From Akkermansia muciniphila (GTDB lineage Bacteria; Verrucomicrobiota; Verrucomicrobiia; Verrucomicrobiales; V1-33): DNA of 64,000 bases. The stretch's first letter is position 1; each line of letters starts with the position of its first letter. Of the stretch, positions 32,925 to 41,926 are shown piece by piece. A program made the position numbers and the translations under genes. The notes beneath the pieces were generated by a model. It was not told the DNA's origin. It saw only the letters and a program-made list of their open reading frames with translations, and did no database searches. Location of the stretch: NCBI GenBank assembly GCA_943333275.1, contig CALQSQ010000016.1:1-64000 (forward strand), in the 5' to 3' direction.

Positions 32925-33785
32925 ATGCTTTCGCTCAACCATCAGGTCCGGCTTCGCTTCACCGGCACCGACCGCCTCCGCTACGTTAACGGGCAGGTGA
33001 CCAACGATGTTCGGAAGCTGCGACCGGGAATAGTGCAGTGGTCCGGCGTTGCGAATCATAAGGGGAAATTGGAGGCGCTGGTGGCCATCCACCTTGGCGG
33101 CGATGATGACATTTACTTGGAAGGTCCCGCAGCGCTGAGGGAATTTCTCCCGGCAAGACTGGAGAAATACATCATTGCCGACGATGTCATTTGTGAGGAT
33201 GTCTCGGACGGAACAGTGCAGGCTCATTTCTTGGAACTTCCGCCTCCGCTGCCTGCGCCGTTCCGCGTGCTGAGTTGCAACCGGCTGGGCTTGGATGGCT
33301 GGGATGTCTGGGGACCGGTGGCCCTGGTCGGCAGTCTGCCGCCACCCAGTCTGAGTCATGAAGCCGCGGAGTTGCTGCGGATTGATCATGGTATTCCGGC
33401 CTGGGAATCAGAGTTGCAGGGGGATGTGCTGCTGCCGGAAACCGGGCTGGAATCCTGGGCGGTGGATTACCACAAGGGATGCTACATTGGACAGGAGGTG
33501 GTGAGCCGGCTGAAAAGCGTCGGGCATGTCAACCGTCATCTGACCAGACTCATCAGCCATTCCGGACCAGCCCCCGAGGCTGGCTGGTTGCTGTATACAC
33601 AGAGCCCTGAAGGTGTTTCCTCAAAAAGCTGCGGGGAGATCACCAGCACCGTCCGGCATGAGGGATCGCAAAAAACTCTTGCCCTCGGCTATGTCCGGCG
33701 CGAACAACTCGCCAGCCTCACGCCGCTCCTCACCGGACCGCGGGTCGAAAGCTTATTTAGTCAAATCACTGTTAGAAATACTTGA
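32925..33785 (+). CDS. ygfZ: Folate-binding YgfZ/GcvT-like protein
   Basis: The 286-residue product belongs to the YgfZ/CAF17 branch of the GcvT fold. The diagnostic block KGCYIGQEVVSRLKSVGHVNRHL (around residue 185) contains the conserved K-G-C-Y-x-G-Q-E. The N-terminal NGQVTNDVRKL matches the family's ...GQ.T.D... signature. YgfZ uses folate in assembly or repair of Fe-S clusters, including those of the tRNA methylthiotransferase MiaB. ATG 32925 is chosen; TTG 32919 two codons upstream is an alternative. Adjacent tcdA also concerns modification at tRNA position 37. Confidence 0.88.
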   Translation: MLSLNHQVRLRFTGTDRLRYVNGQVTNDVRKLRPGIVQWSGVANHKGKLEALVAIHLGGDDDIYLEGPAALREFLPARLEKYIIADDVICEDVSDGTVQAHFLELPPPLPAPFRVLSCNRLGLDGWDVWGPVALVGSLPPPSLSHEAAELLRIDHGIPAWESELQGDVLLPETGLESWAVDYHKGCYIGQEVVSRLKSVGHVNRHLTRLISHSGPAPEAGWLLYTQSPEGVSSKSCGEITSTVRHEGSQKTLALGYVRREQLASLTPLLTGPRVESLFSQITVRNT

Positions 33786-33821
33786 CCTGACACGGTCCTT
33801 CCTTTCCTATCCTTCCCGAAT

Positions 33822-34592
33822 ATGATGAACTTCTGGCGCTTCCTTCCGCTGACCCTGGCTGCCTTCGGGTGTGTCAGTTGTGCTTCGATCAAAAACACGG
33901 TCAATAAAATCAACCCCTTCAGCAAGTCCGACTCCGCTGAGACCGCCTCCGCCAATGACCAGGTGGCTCCGGACAGCACGACCGATGGCAACGATGCGGT
34001 CATGGTGGTGGACATCGGAGGATCCAAGGAGGAGGTCATCATCCACCTCAGACCCGATCTCGCCCCCAGACATGTGGCTAATTTCAAGAAACTCGTCAAG
34101 GAGGGCTATTACAACAGCCTGGCCATGCACCGCGCCATTCGTGGATACCTCGTCCAGACGGGCGATCCGCTCACGAAGGATGACGGTGACAAGACCAACT
34201 GGGGCACCGGTGGCCCAAGTTATAAAATCCCCGCTGAGGCCAAGGGCAAGCACGTGCGCGGCGCCATCGCCGCCGCCCGGTTGAACGACCAACTCAATCC
34301 TGACAAGTCCTCCAGCGGCAGCCAGTTTTACATCATGCTCCGCACGGCCAAGGCGTTGGATCGTGATTACACGGTCTTCGCCGAGGTGACCCGCGGCATC
34401 GAGGTGGTGGAGAAAATTTCCGGTCAAACCGTGGACACCAATGACATGCCGGTAAAGCGCGTCGAGGTGAAGAGCATCCGCCTGCTCGCATCCGGGGCTC
34501 CCGAACTGGACGCTCCCAAGAAGAAAAAGGGCAAGACGGTTCCTGAATCGCAAAAAGGAGCATTCACCCGGATGATCGAGCGTTTCTGGTAA
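33822..34592 (+). CDS. Peptidyl-prolyl isomerase (cyclophilin), probable lipoprotein
   Basis: The 256-residue product starts with a short hydrophobic signal ending at cysteines 17 and 20 (LAAFGCVSCAS), suggesting a lipoprotein, though neither cysteine sits in a perfect lipobox. Residues about 58-220 are a bacterial cyclophilin: LAPRHVANFKKLVKEGYYNSLAMHRAIRGYLVQTGDP, then GAIAAARL, SSGSQFYIML and DYTVFAEVTRGIEVVEKI. The active-site arginine is in HRAI and the Q-F-(Y/F)-I motif is present. Expected role is proline isomerisation during folding of envelope proteins. The C-terminal Lys-rich tail is unusual. It is tail-to-tail with the DUF971 gene 27 bases away. Confidence 0.93.
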   Translation: MMNFWRFLPLTLAAFGCVSCASIKNTVNKINPFSKSDSAETASANDQVAPDSTTDGNDAVMVVDIGGSKEEVIIHLRPDLAPRHVANFKKLVKEGYYNSLAMHRAIRGYLVQTGDPLTKDDGDKTNWGTGGPSYKIPAEAKGKHVRGAIAAARLNDQLNPDKSSSGSQFYIMLRTAKALDRDYTVFAEVTRGIEVVEKISGQTVDTNDMPVKRVEVKSIRLLASGAPELDAPKKKKGKTVPESQKGAFTRMIERFW

Positions 34593-34619
34593 AAGCAGGA
34601 CTAGCCGATCGGAACCGTT

Positions 34620-34928
34620 TTATTCTTCGCTGATTTTCTTAAGGTAGGCGTAGCTGTAGATGCCCGTCTTGTGGCCGTCGGAAAAGCTCAGGAGCAGCGC
34701 GTAGCCGCCGATCTGCTGCCATCCCGTGACGCGCACGCCCGGGAACCGCTCGCATGAGTCACCGCCGTAGGTATTGCCCAGCAGGTCCTGCTCCCCCATG
34801 TTTTCCGCGCTTGGGGAAAGCGCCCGGAGGCGTTCCATGGGATAGAAGTCCTCGGTATCGTCCGACCACTTGATGGCGAGTTCCGAACCGATGATTTGAA
34901 TGTCTGTGGGATGCAGGGTGGGAGGCAT
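34620..34928 (-). CDS. DUF971-domain protein
   Basis: The 102-residue product is a single DUF971 domain, the fold found at the N-terminus of gamma-butyrobetaine hydroxylases and in small Fe-S-related proteins. Recognisable parts are LAIKWSDDTEDFYPMERLRALSPSA near the start and VTGWQQIGGYALLLSFSDGHKTGIYSYAYLKKI at the end. Start 34928 (MPPTLHPTDI) is chosen because homologues begin shortly before this point; the frame is open to 35096 with non-conserved sequence. Several DUF971 proteins sit near Fe-S cluster assembly genes; the YgfZ-like gene two genes away may fit that. Confidence 0.88.
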   Translation of the reverse strand: MPPTLHPTDIQIIGSELAIKWSDDTEDFYPMERLRALSPSAENMGEQDLLGNTYGGDSCERFPGVRVTGWQQIGGYALLLSFSDGHKTGIYSYAYLKKISEE

Positions 34929-35057
34929 GCTGGCAAACAAGCGCGAGGCCGGGTATTGCGCCACCGGGAATTTGGTTGGAATTAGCGGTGAAAACGGGAG
35001 TCGGATGACTGCCTGTTTTGTGCCCCCGCCTTCCCGTGGTGGCGGACAATGAGACAC

Positions 35058-35088
35058 TTGACATTGCAGCAGGGTGAAAGAGTCTAAC
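35058..35088 (+). promoter_or_regulatory. Possible sigma-70-type promoter of the DUF1501 gene
   Basis: TTGACA at 35058-35063 is a perfect -35 hexamer. The best -10 candidate, TCTAAC at 35083-35088, is 19 bases away, which is longer than ideal. The position, about 35 bases before ATG 35125, is plausible. Confidence 0.35.
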
Positions 35089-35124
35089 CCAGCCAAATTA
35101 CCCTCAGATTACCTCCCTACCTCC

Positions 35125-36450
35125 ATGAATAAATCACCCTATCCCAAACCGTTTTCCCTAGGCAGTCATTCTCGTCGTGGGTTCCTTCAAGTCGGCGTGC
35201 TCAGCGGGCTGGGCCTGAGCCTGGGAGATTTCTTTAAAATGAAGGCCCGCGGGGATCAGAAATTCTACGAGTCCAAAGAGGGCAAGGCCAAGAGTGTCAT
35301 CCACATTTTCCTTCCCGGCGGCATGGCCCACCAGGAATCTTTCGACCCCAAGCCCCTGGCCCCCAGTGAATACCGCGGACCCTATGCGGCCATCAACTCG
35401 AAGGTCGATGGCGTCCAGCTCAGCGAGCTGTGGAAGAACACCGCCGGCATCACCGACAAAATCTCCATCTGCCGCAGCATGACCCACGGGGAAGCAGCGC
35501 ATGAGCGCGGCACACACAACATGTTCACCGGATACCGCCCAAGCCCGGCATTGCAGTATCCCAGCATTGGTTCCGTGGTCAGCCATGAATTTGGCACGCG
35601 CAAGAGCCTGCCTCCCTATGTCTGTATCCCTTCCGTCCCGAATGAATTTGCCGGCAGCGGCTATCTGAGCACGGCTTACGGTCCGTTCAGTCTCGGCAGC
35701 GATCCCGCGGATGCAGGATTTAAAGTTCAGGATCTGAGCCTGCCGGGCGGGATCACCGAGGACCGGTTCAATCGCCGCCGCTCGATTCTGCAATCGGTGG
35801 ACGATCATTTCAAAGCCACGGAAAAGAGCGACAAGATCAGCGCCATGGACACCTTCTATCAGGATGCCTACAAACTGATCTCCAGCCCCGAGGCCCGCGA
35901 ATCCTTCAACATCGCCGCGGAAAAACCCGAAGTGCGTGATGCCTACGGTCGCAATCCCGCCGGTCAGCGCCTGCTGATGGCCCGTCGTCTGGTGGAAAGC
36001 GGTGTGCGCTTCGTCTCCGTCACCTATGGTGGCTGGGATCACCACGACAACATTAAGGACCAAATGGCGAACAACGTCCCTGCTTTCGATCAGGCCTATG
36101 CCCGACTCATCACTGACTTGGATGAACGTGGGTTGCTCGACAGCACCCTGGTTATGGTCAGCTCCGAATTCGGACGCACTCCCAAGATCAATGCCACCGG
36201 TGGTCGCGACCACTTCCCAACCGTCTTTAGCATCCTGCTCGCCGGTGGAGGCATCAAACGGGGCTACGTCCACGGCTCCTCAGATGCGCTCGGTGCGGCT
36301 CCTGAGAATGATCCGCTCTACGTTGGGGATTTGGCCTTCACGGTTTACAACCAACTTGGCATCAATGCTGACAAGGAACTCATGGCCCCCGGCAGCCGAC
36401 CAATTGAAATCGTTGGCGAGGGCAAGGTCGTGACAGACCTGATTGCCTAG
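35125..36450 (+). CDS. DUF1501-domain protein with Tat-type signal
   Basis: The 441-residue product has a twin-arginine-like signal (SHSRRGFLQVGVLSGLGLSLG) and belongs to the DUF1501 family, which is related to the alkaline-phosphatase/sulfatase superfamily and abundant in Planctomycetes and Verrucomicrobia. Typical blocks are VIHIFLPGGMAHQESFDPKP, THGEAAHERGTHNMFTGYRPSPAL, GGWDHHDNI and SSEFGRTPKIN..GRDHFPTVFSILLAGGG. Many such genes are paired with DUF1549/DUF1553 cytochrome-like partners; no partner is adjacent here. Start 35125 gives the signal close to the N-terminus; the frame is open to 35074. The enzymatic activity is not established. Confidence 0.92.
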   Translation: MNKSPYPKPFSLGSHSRRGFLQVGVLSGLGLSLGDFFKMKARGDQKFYESKEGKAKSVIHIFLPGGMAHQESFDPKPLAPSEYRGPYAAINSKVDGVQLSELWKNTAGITDKISICRSMTHGEAAHERGTHNMFTGYRPSPALQYPSIGSVVSHEFGTRKSLPPYVCIPSVPNEFAGSGYLSTAYGPFSLGSDPADAGFKVQDLSLPGGITEDRFNRRRSILQSVDDHFKATEKSDKISAMDTFYQDAYKLISSPEARESFNIAAEKPEVRDAYGRNPAGQRLLMARRLVESGVRFVSVTYGGWDHHDNIKDQMANNVPAFDQAYARLITDLDERGLLDSTLVMVSSEFGRTPKINATGGRDHFPTVFSILLAGGGIKRGYVHGSSDALGAAPENDPLYVGDLAFTVYNQLGINADKELMAPGSRPIEIVGEGKVVTDLIA

Positions 36451-36649
36451 GCATCCAACCGGATCAATCGCATTGCTTTGAGGATCGGTGGAGCATGGAT
36501 CGACGGGATTTCAAACCGTTCGCGTCGGCATGTGCGACGGGCGGTTGCCCATGGACAAGAGCGTAAGCACGTTTCAATTACGGACTCGTAGCCGCTGGCT
36601 CTAATTCCCGGTTTGACTCCCGCGAGGGCAGGAAATTTACCCAGCGCAC

Positions 36650-39433
36650 CTACTTTTCAAAGGCACTGGCCACGACCATAGCCTGGGCCTTGTCGTGCAT
36701 GGTTTTCGAACCCACGGCGGGGCTGGCGGCGCGTTCCCGGCCGGCATAGCGAAGTTTGGTGTCGGCCAGTTTTTCCATGCGGTCGGAGACGAAATTCCAC
36801 GCGCCCATGTTCTGTGGCTCCTCCTGGCACCAGATGAATTTTTTATCGGATGCCGGATACCGCGCGATGATCTCCTCCAGCAGCGCCTCGTTCCACGGGT
36901 AGAGTTGCTCGATGCGGATGATGGCGGTGTTGGTGATCTTGTGCTCGTTGCGGTAGTTCAGCAGATCGTAAAAGATTTTTCCGGAGCAGAAGACGAGGCG
37001 TTGAATGCGCTTCGGCGTGGTGAGCAGAGCCGGGTCATCGAGCACTTCCTTGAAGCAGGAGCCGATGTCGAAATCCGCCTCGGCGCTGACCGCCTGCTTG
37101 TCACGAAGCAGGCTCTTGGGGGTCATGATGACGAGGGGTTTGAGAAACGGGCGCTTCACCTGACGGCGCAGCGCATGGAAATACTGCGCGGGAGTGGTGA
37201 GGTTGCAGACCTGAATATTGCACTCGGCGCAGAGTTGCAGAAAGCGCTCGAGGCGTGCGCTGGAATGCTCCGGTCCCTGGCCTTCGTAGCCGTGGGGGAG
37301 CAGCAGGGTGATGCTGCTGGGTTTCTGCCATTTGGATTCCGCACTCGTGATAAACTGGTCGATGATGACCTGGGCTCCGTTGGCAAAATCTCCAAACTGG
37401 GCCTCCCAGCAGATGAGCATGTTGGGCGAGCGCAGGCTGTAGCCGTAGTCGAAGCCCAGCACGGCATTTTCGCTCAGAAAGCTGTTATAAACACAGAAGC
37501 GGGCCTGATCGTCGGAAAGATTCTGCAGGGGAATGTAGCGTTCGCGGGACTCGGTATCGTAAAAGACGGAATGGCGCTGGCTGAACGTCCCGCGGCGGCA
37601 ATCCTGACCACTCAGGCGGACGGGGATTTGTTCGGTGAGCAGACTGGCGAAGGCGAGGTGCTCGGCGTGCGCCCAGTCGAACGGTCCACCTGCAAGGGAT
37701 GCGGTGCGGCGGCGGTCTGCCACGGTTTGTTTCACTTTGGGATGGATGCGAAAATCCTTCGGAATTTCGGTGATTTTCTCACCCAGGCTTTTAAGCCGAT
37801 CCAGGGGGATGCCGGTAGGCACCGGGGCATGGGAGTATTCCGGCTGAAAGACGGCGGAGGATTCGGCAAAGACATCGCGCATCGATCCCTTGCCACGTTT
37901 CTGCATTTTTTGAAGCTCTTCGTATTCGTGATCCAGACGGGCCTGGACGGACTGGGAGATCTCATCGACCTGGCTTTGGGTAAGCCAGCCATTGCTGATG
38001 GTGGTGGCGCTGAATTTTTTATCCACGGGCATTTGTGCGCGGATGGCCTTCATCATGTCGGGCTGGGTGAAGCCGGGTTCGTCCCCCTCGTTGTGGCCGT
38101 GGCGGCGATAGCAGACCATGTCGATGATGACATCGCGTTTGAATTTCTGACGGAACTCCAGCGCGAGCCTGGTCACCCAGCGGACCTCCATAGGTTCATC
38201 CCCGTTCACATGGAAGACTGGTGCCTCGATCATTTTTGCCACGTCCGTGCAATAGCGGCTGGATCGGGCATCGGTGGGATTGGTGGTGAAGCCGATCTGG
38301 TTGTTGATGATCAAATGGACGGTGCCGCCGGTGCGGTAGCCGGGAAGTTGGGATAAATTCAGCGTTTCCGCGACCATGCCCTGTCCGGCGAAGGCGGCAT
38401 CTCCGTGCAGCAGGACGGGCAGCACCCGGTTGCGCTCAACGGTGTCCCCCAGCAAGCGCTGACGCGCCCGGGCATTGCCTTCCACGACGGGATTTACCGC
38501 TTCGAGGTGGCTGGGATTGGGGGCGAGAACCACAGAAACCTGTTTGCCCGCCGCGGTGGTGCGTTTGATCTCGTAACCCAGGTGGTATTTTACATCCCCG
38601 TCCCCGGCCACGAGATCCGGCACGAAATTTTCGCTGAACTCATTGAGGAGCACGGTCAGCGGTTTCTGGAGGAAATTTGCCAGCACGGTGAGACGACCGC
38701 GGTGCGCCATGCCCATGATGATTTCCTCGACGGTGCCGGAGGATCCCTCCTCCAACAACGTCTGCAGCGCGACCATGGCCGATTCCCCGCCCTCCATGGA
38801 GAAGCGTTTCTGGCCGACGTATTTGGCATGGAGAAATCTTTCGAAATAGGCGGCCTCCATGACGGAACGGAGGGCTCCAGCGACCTGCGAAATTTCGACC
38901 GGACCCTCTGAGGGGCGGTTCTCAATGCGCTCGCGCAGCCATTCACGGGCTTCACGATTTTGAATGTGCATGAATTCAAATCCGATGAACCCGCAGTAGG
39001 TCTGTTTCAAACGATCAAGGGCATCGCCCACTTTGATGGCCTGGCCGTCCGCGTAGAACTGGGTGTTCATTTCCATCGGCAAATCCGCCTCGGTCAACCC
39101 AAAGGCTGCCAGCGTCAGTTCTTCAGGCAGGGGAGGGTGGGCACTGAGCGGATCCAGCCACGCGCCGAGATGGCCGAGGCTGCGGTAGCTGTCCACCAAA
39201 TGCACAACCTTCGCCCGGAAAGCGATTTCCTCCCTGCTGAGGGAAGTGCTGCCACCACCCGCGGGCATCTCCCGGCTGGGAGTTGCCGCGCTTGGTTGTG
39301 GCTGCTGCAGACCGATCTCGAAGCCTTCAAAAAATGCATTCCAATTGCCCTCCACGCTTTGTGGATCGCGTTTCCATTGGTCGTATTTGGATTCGAGTAA
39401 TTCTAAATTAAATCGGGCGGAGATGGCACTCAT
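36650..39433 (-). CDS. sucA: 2-oxoglutarate dehydrogenase E1 component
   Basis: The 927-residue product is a full-length thiamine-diphosphate E1 subunit of the TCA-cycle 2-oxoglutarate dehydrogenase complex. The N-terminus has the conserved YDQWKRDPQSVEGNWNAFFEGFE segment. The core shows MGMAHRGRLTVLANFL, HGDAAFAGQGMVAETLNLSQLPGY, YRRHGHNEGDEPGFTQP and VLGFDYGYSLRSPN, and the C-terminus has YPWNEALLEEI and WCQEEPQNMGAW. Start 39433 (MSAISARFNLELLES) is preceded by CCCCTCTCA in the coding sense; the frame is open to 39568. sucB is not adjacent on either side, so the complex genes are separated here. Confidence 0.96.
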   Translation of the reverse strand: MSAISARFNLELLESKYDQWKRDPQSVEGNWNAFFEGFEIGLQQPQPSAATPSREMPAGGGSTSLSREEIAFRAKVVHLVDSYRSLGHLGAWLDPLSAHPPLPEELTLAAFGLTEADLPMEMNTQFYADGQAIKVGDALDRLKQTYCGFIGFEFMHIQNREAREWLRERIENRPSEGPVEISQVAGALRSVMEAAYFERFLHAKYVGQKRFSMEGGESAMVALQTLLEEGSSGTVEEIIMGMAHRGRLTVLANFLQKPLTVLLNEFSENFVPDLVAGDGDVKYHLGYEIKRTTAAGKQVSVVLAPNPSHLEAVNPVVEGNARARQRLLGDTVERNRVLPVLLHGDAAFAGQGMVAETLNLSQLPGYRTGGTVHLIINNQIGFTTNPTDARSSRYCTDVAKMIEAPVFHVNGDEPMEVRWVTRLALEFRQKFKRDVIIDMVCYRRHGHNEGDEPGFTQPDMMKAIRAQMPVDKKFSATTISNGWLTQSQVDEISQSVQARLDHEYEELQKMQKRGKGSMRDVFAESSAVFQPEYSHAPVPTGIPLDRLKSLGEKITEIPKDFRIHPKVKQTVADRRRTASLAGGPFDWAHAEHLAFASLLTEQIPVRLSGQDCRRGTFSQRHSVFYDTESRERYIPLQNLSDDQARFCVYNSFLSENAVLGFDYGYSLRSPNMLICWEAQFGDFANGAQVIIDQFITSAESKWQKPSSITLLLPHGYEGQGPEHSSARLERFLQLCAECNIQVCNLTTPAQYFHALRRQVKRPFLKPLVIMTPKSLLRDKQAVSAEADFDIGSCFKEVLDDPALLTTPKRIQRLVFCSGKIFYDLLNYRNEHKITNTAIIRIEQLYPWNEALLEEIIARYPASDKKFIWCQEEPQNMGAWNFVSDRMEKLADTKLRYAGRERAASPAVGSKTMHDKAQAMVVASAFEK

Positions 39434-39582
39434 TGAGAGGGGGGCGGCGGATAAATCAGTCTGGATGGCGGGGGGGACACAGAATGACGCGCATCCAGGA
39501 AGCGCCATAGGATGCATTAACTGTGCCCTGAATACAGGGATTTCAACTGATTCCGCTCGCCGATGCAATCTTCACTGCCGAC

Positions 39583-41052
39583 CTACCAATTATCGGTCCG
39601 GAAGGGGGATGCCGGCAGACCTGCCTTGTTGTAGAGGTTGCAGCCGGCGGGATGCATCGAGAATGCATAACGGACGGCCACGGGTTTGGGTACTTCCGGG
39701 CTGCTGACCACCACGGTGTCGCCAGTGATGACCGCATCGGCCCAGACCCACTTCTTGTCCTCGCCGGCGATGGCGAAACGTTGCAGTTTGCCGCTGGCGT
39801 CGGCTTTGGTGGGTTCACGGCCTTCCTTTTTGCCGACCATCAGGCCTCCACCGAGGTGGTTGAAACTGATCTCCGCCTTGTTGCCATCGATCTTCATTTC
39901 CTTGAACAGCGGTCCGCTCGGCACCACGTCCTTCTTACCAAAAGTGTCGTGCAGGGCCCAGGCGGCGAGGCGCTCACCCACATCGAACTTGTTCTTGGGG
40001 TGGATATCCGGACCTTCGCCGACATCGATGATCACTGCCATCCCGGTATTGGGGATCGAGAGACTTTGCAGCTGCGCCATGCGGTGCCGGGCCCAGCCAT
40101 CGCCACCCGCAGGATCTTCCGTGATCTTTTCAAAATTCGCCAACTGGACATAATAGAATGGGAAATCGCCCTGATTCCAAATTTTGCGCCAGCCGCCGAC
40201 CAGTGCGCGCATTTTGGCCGCGTACTCATCACCTTCGCCGCCGTTGGACTCGCCCTGATACCACAGTGCCCCCTTGATTCCAAAGGGCACGACGCAATGC
40301 AGCATGCCATTATACATAGTGGAAGGCTGTCCTCCGTCGCCAGGAGCATTGTCCGGGAGGCTGGCAGAGGCTTCGTCCCGTTTCTTCAGATCGGCCAGCA
40401 TCGGTGCGAGGGAGGGTTCCATTTCAAATCCCGCCGTGGGAATCCATGGCTCGATCCGACAGCCGCCCCAGTTGTCGTCCAGCAGACCAATCGGAACGCC
40501 GATTTCCTTCTGGATACGTTTGGCAAAGTAGAATCCGACTGCTGTGAAATTCCCCGCGGTTTGGGGTGTGCAGGCCTCCCAGCCACCGGACGGCACCTGC
40601 ATGGAGGGCTTCAGCAGGGAAACGTGATTGAATTTGATCCGGCGCAGCCAGGGGAAGTCGGCGGCCTTGATGTCGTCCGGGGCGTTGCAGCCGCCCAACG
40701 TCCATTCCATGTTCGATTGCCCGGAGCAGACCCAGACATCACCCACCAGCACGTCCTTGAAGGCGACGGTGTTTTTGCCGCGAATCTCCAGTTCCTGACC
40801 GGAGGCATTGGCTTTCTGCGCGGGGATCTTTAGAGACCAATTCCCCTTGGCATCCGTCGTGGCCTTGGTGGCGATTCCTCCACCCAGGCGCACGGATACT
40901 TCTTCACCAGGGGACGCTTGTCCCCACACCGGTGCGGCGATGTCACGCTGGATGACCATGTGATCGCTGAATAAGGTGGAAACGGTAACATCCGCAAAAG
41001 TCAACAGGCTGGTGGATGCCAGTGCGCAAAGAGTGAAAACCGGTAGTTTCAT
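39583..41052 (-). CDS. Sialate O-acetylesterase-like (SASA family) secreted enzyme
   Basis: The 489-residue product has a signal peptide (MKLPVFTLCALASTSLLTFA), which fixes ATG 41052. It then shows the SGNH-type order of sialate 9-O-acetylesterases: VSTLFSDHMVIQRD.APVWGQASPGEEV (N-terminal beta domain), VCSGQSNMEW (nucleophile Ser), ALWYQGESN, FYYVQLANF, and DIHPKNK (catalytic Asp-x-x-His). In environmental Verrucomicrobia such enzymes more probably remove acetyl groups from plant or algal polysaccharides or glycoproteins. It lies 149 bases upstream of sucA, with no functional link visible. Confidence 0.92.
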   Translation of the reverse strand: MKLPVFTLCALASTSLLTFADVTVSTLFSDHMVIQRDIAAPVWGQASPGEEVSVRLGGGIATKATTDAKGNWSLKIPAQKANASGQELEIRGKNTVAFKDVLVGDVWVCSGQSNMEWTLGGCNAPDDIKAADFPWLRRIKFNHVSLLKPSMQVPSGGWEACTPQTAGNFTAVGFYFAKRIQKEIGVPIGLLDDNWGGCRIEPWIPTAGFEMEPSLAPMLADLKKRDEASASLPDNAPGDGGQPSTMYNGMLHCVVPFGIKGALWYQGESNGGEGDEYAAKMRALVGGWRKIWNQGDFPFYYVQLANFEKITEDPAGGDGWARHRMAQLQSLSIPNTGMAVIIDVGEGPDIHPKNKFDVGERLAAWALHDTFGKKDVVPSGPLFKEMKIDGNKAEISFNHLGGGLMVGKKEGREPTKADASGKLQRFAIAGEDKKWVWADAVITGDTVVVSSPEVPKPVAVRYAFSMHPAGCNLYNKAGLPASPFRTDNW

Positions 41053-41290
41053 GGGTGATGGATTGAGGTGAATGGATTTGTCCGAAATGGAGACCTGCTT
41101 GTAATGGAGAGGGCGTCGTTGAACCAAGGAATTTCTCCTACTGACCTGCGGGAGGCGGAGATGAAATCAGGGGGGAGGCTCGGACGATCCCTGAAGATTT
41201 TCCGATTGCACGCCGGGGGAGGGGAATTCACGATACGAAAATTGCCTTTAGGCGCACCGAAATGCGGTTATACCATCATCTTTTTTGCAA

Positions 41291-41839
41291 ATGGCGACCA
41301 TCTTCTCCCATCCGGCGGTTCCTCTGGCTGCAGCCGTGGCACTGGGCAGCGGGGTCATCCCGCGGCGCCTCATGGAGTTTGGTTTGCTCTGCTCGATCCT
41401 CCCGGACCTTGACGTTCTCGCCTTCAATTTCGGGATTCCTTACGGGGCCGTGATGGGGCATCGCGGCTTCACGCACTCGGTTCTGTTTGCGGTGCTGGTG
41501 GCGTTGACGTTTCGTTATGGTTCCAGCATGGGAAGGGAGCGACCCTGGACGACCCTGCTGTTCCTTTTTGGGGCCACGATCTCCCATGGGGTTCTGGATG
41601 CGATGACGAATGGTGGACTGGGGGTTGGATTCATGACTCCCTTCACCACCCAGCGCTATTTCCTTCCTGCGAGATGGATTGAGGTCTCTCCCATTGGGGT
41701 GTCGTTCTTTTCCCTCAGGGGATGGATGGTGATCAAGTCTGAATTGCTCACGGTTTGGATGCCCTGTCTCGTCGTGGCCCTGCTTGGTTACTCGCTCCGC
41801 AGCCATGCGCGCAAGGTTCGCCGGCGGGAGGGGGAGTAG
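41291..41839 (+). CDS. YdjM-like membrane-bound metal-dependent hydrolase
   Basis: The 182-residue product has four or so membrane segments and the family's three metal-binding blocks: SILPDLDVL, MGHRGFTHSVLFA and SHGVLDAMTNGGLGVGF. These define the YdjM/LexA-regulated inner-membrane hydrolase family (DUF457). Its biochemical role is not established, though E. coli ydjM is SOS-induced. I see no LexA box upstream. ATG 41291 is used; TTG 41285 is an alternative. The 238 bases between the divergent esterase and this gene contain no other gene. Confidence 0.88.
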   Translation: MATIFSHPAVPLAAAVALGSGVIPRRLMEFGLLCSILPDLDVLAFNFGIPYGAVMGHRGFTHSVLFAVLVALTFRYGSSMGRERPWTTLLFLFGATISHGVLDAMTNGGLGVGFMTPFTTQRYFLPARWIEVSPIGVSFFSLRGWMVIKSELLTVWMPCLVVALLGYSLRSHARKVRRREGE

Positions 41840-41926
41840 ACCTGGCGGAAGGAAGGAAAAAGAAATCCTCAAAGCGATTCAGGCTGGCAATTTCCCCGCG
41901 ACTTCGACATGGTGTGTGATCTCCCC

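Noticed and set aside
36590-36645. tRNA-like T-arm string (CGGTTTGACTCCCG) after the DUF1501 gene
   Set aside because: The flanking arms do not pair (CCCGG against CCCGC) and no acceptor, D or anticodon stem can be built around it.
36695-38356. 553-codon open frame antisense to sucA
   Set aside because: It lies wholly within a complete, conserved E1 gene and shows low-complexity shadow composition.
39652-40833. 393-codon open frame antisense to the sialate esterase-like gene
   Set aside because: The minus strand has the signal peptide, GQSNMEW and DIHPKNK motifs; this frame is a shadow.
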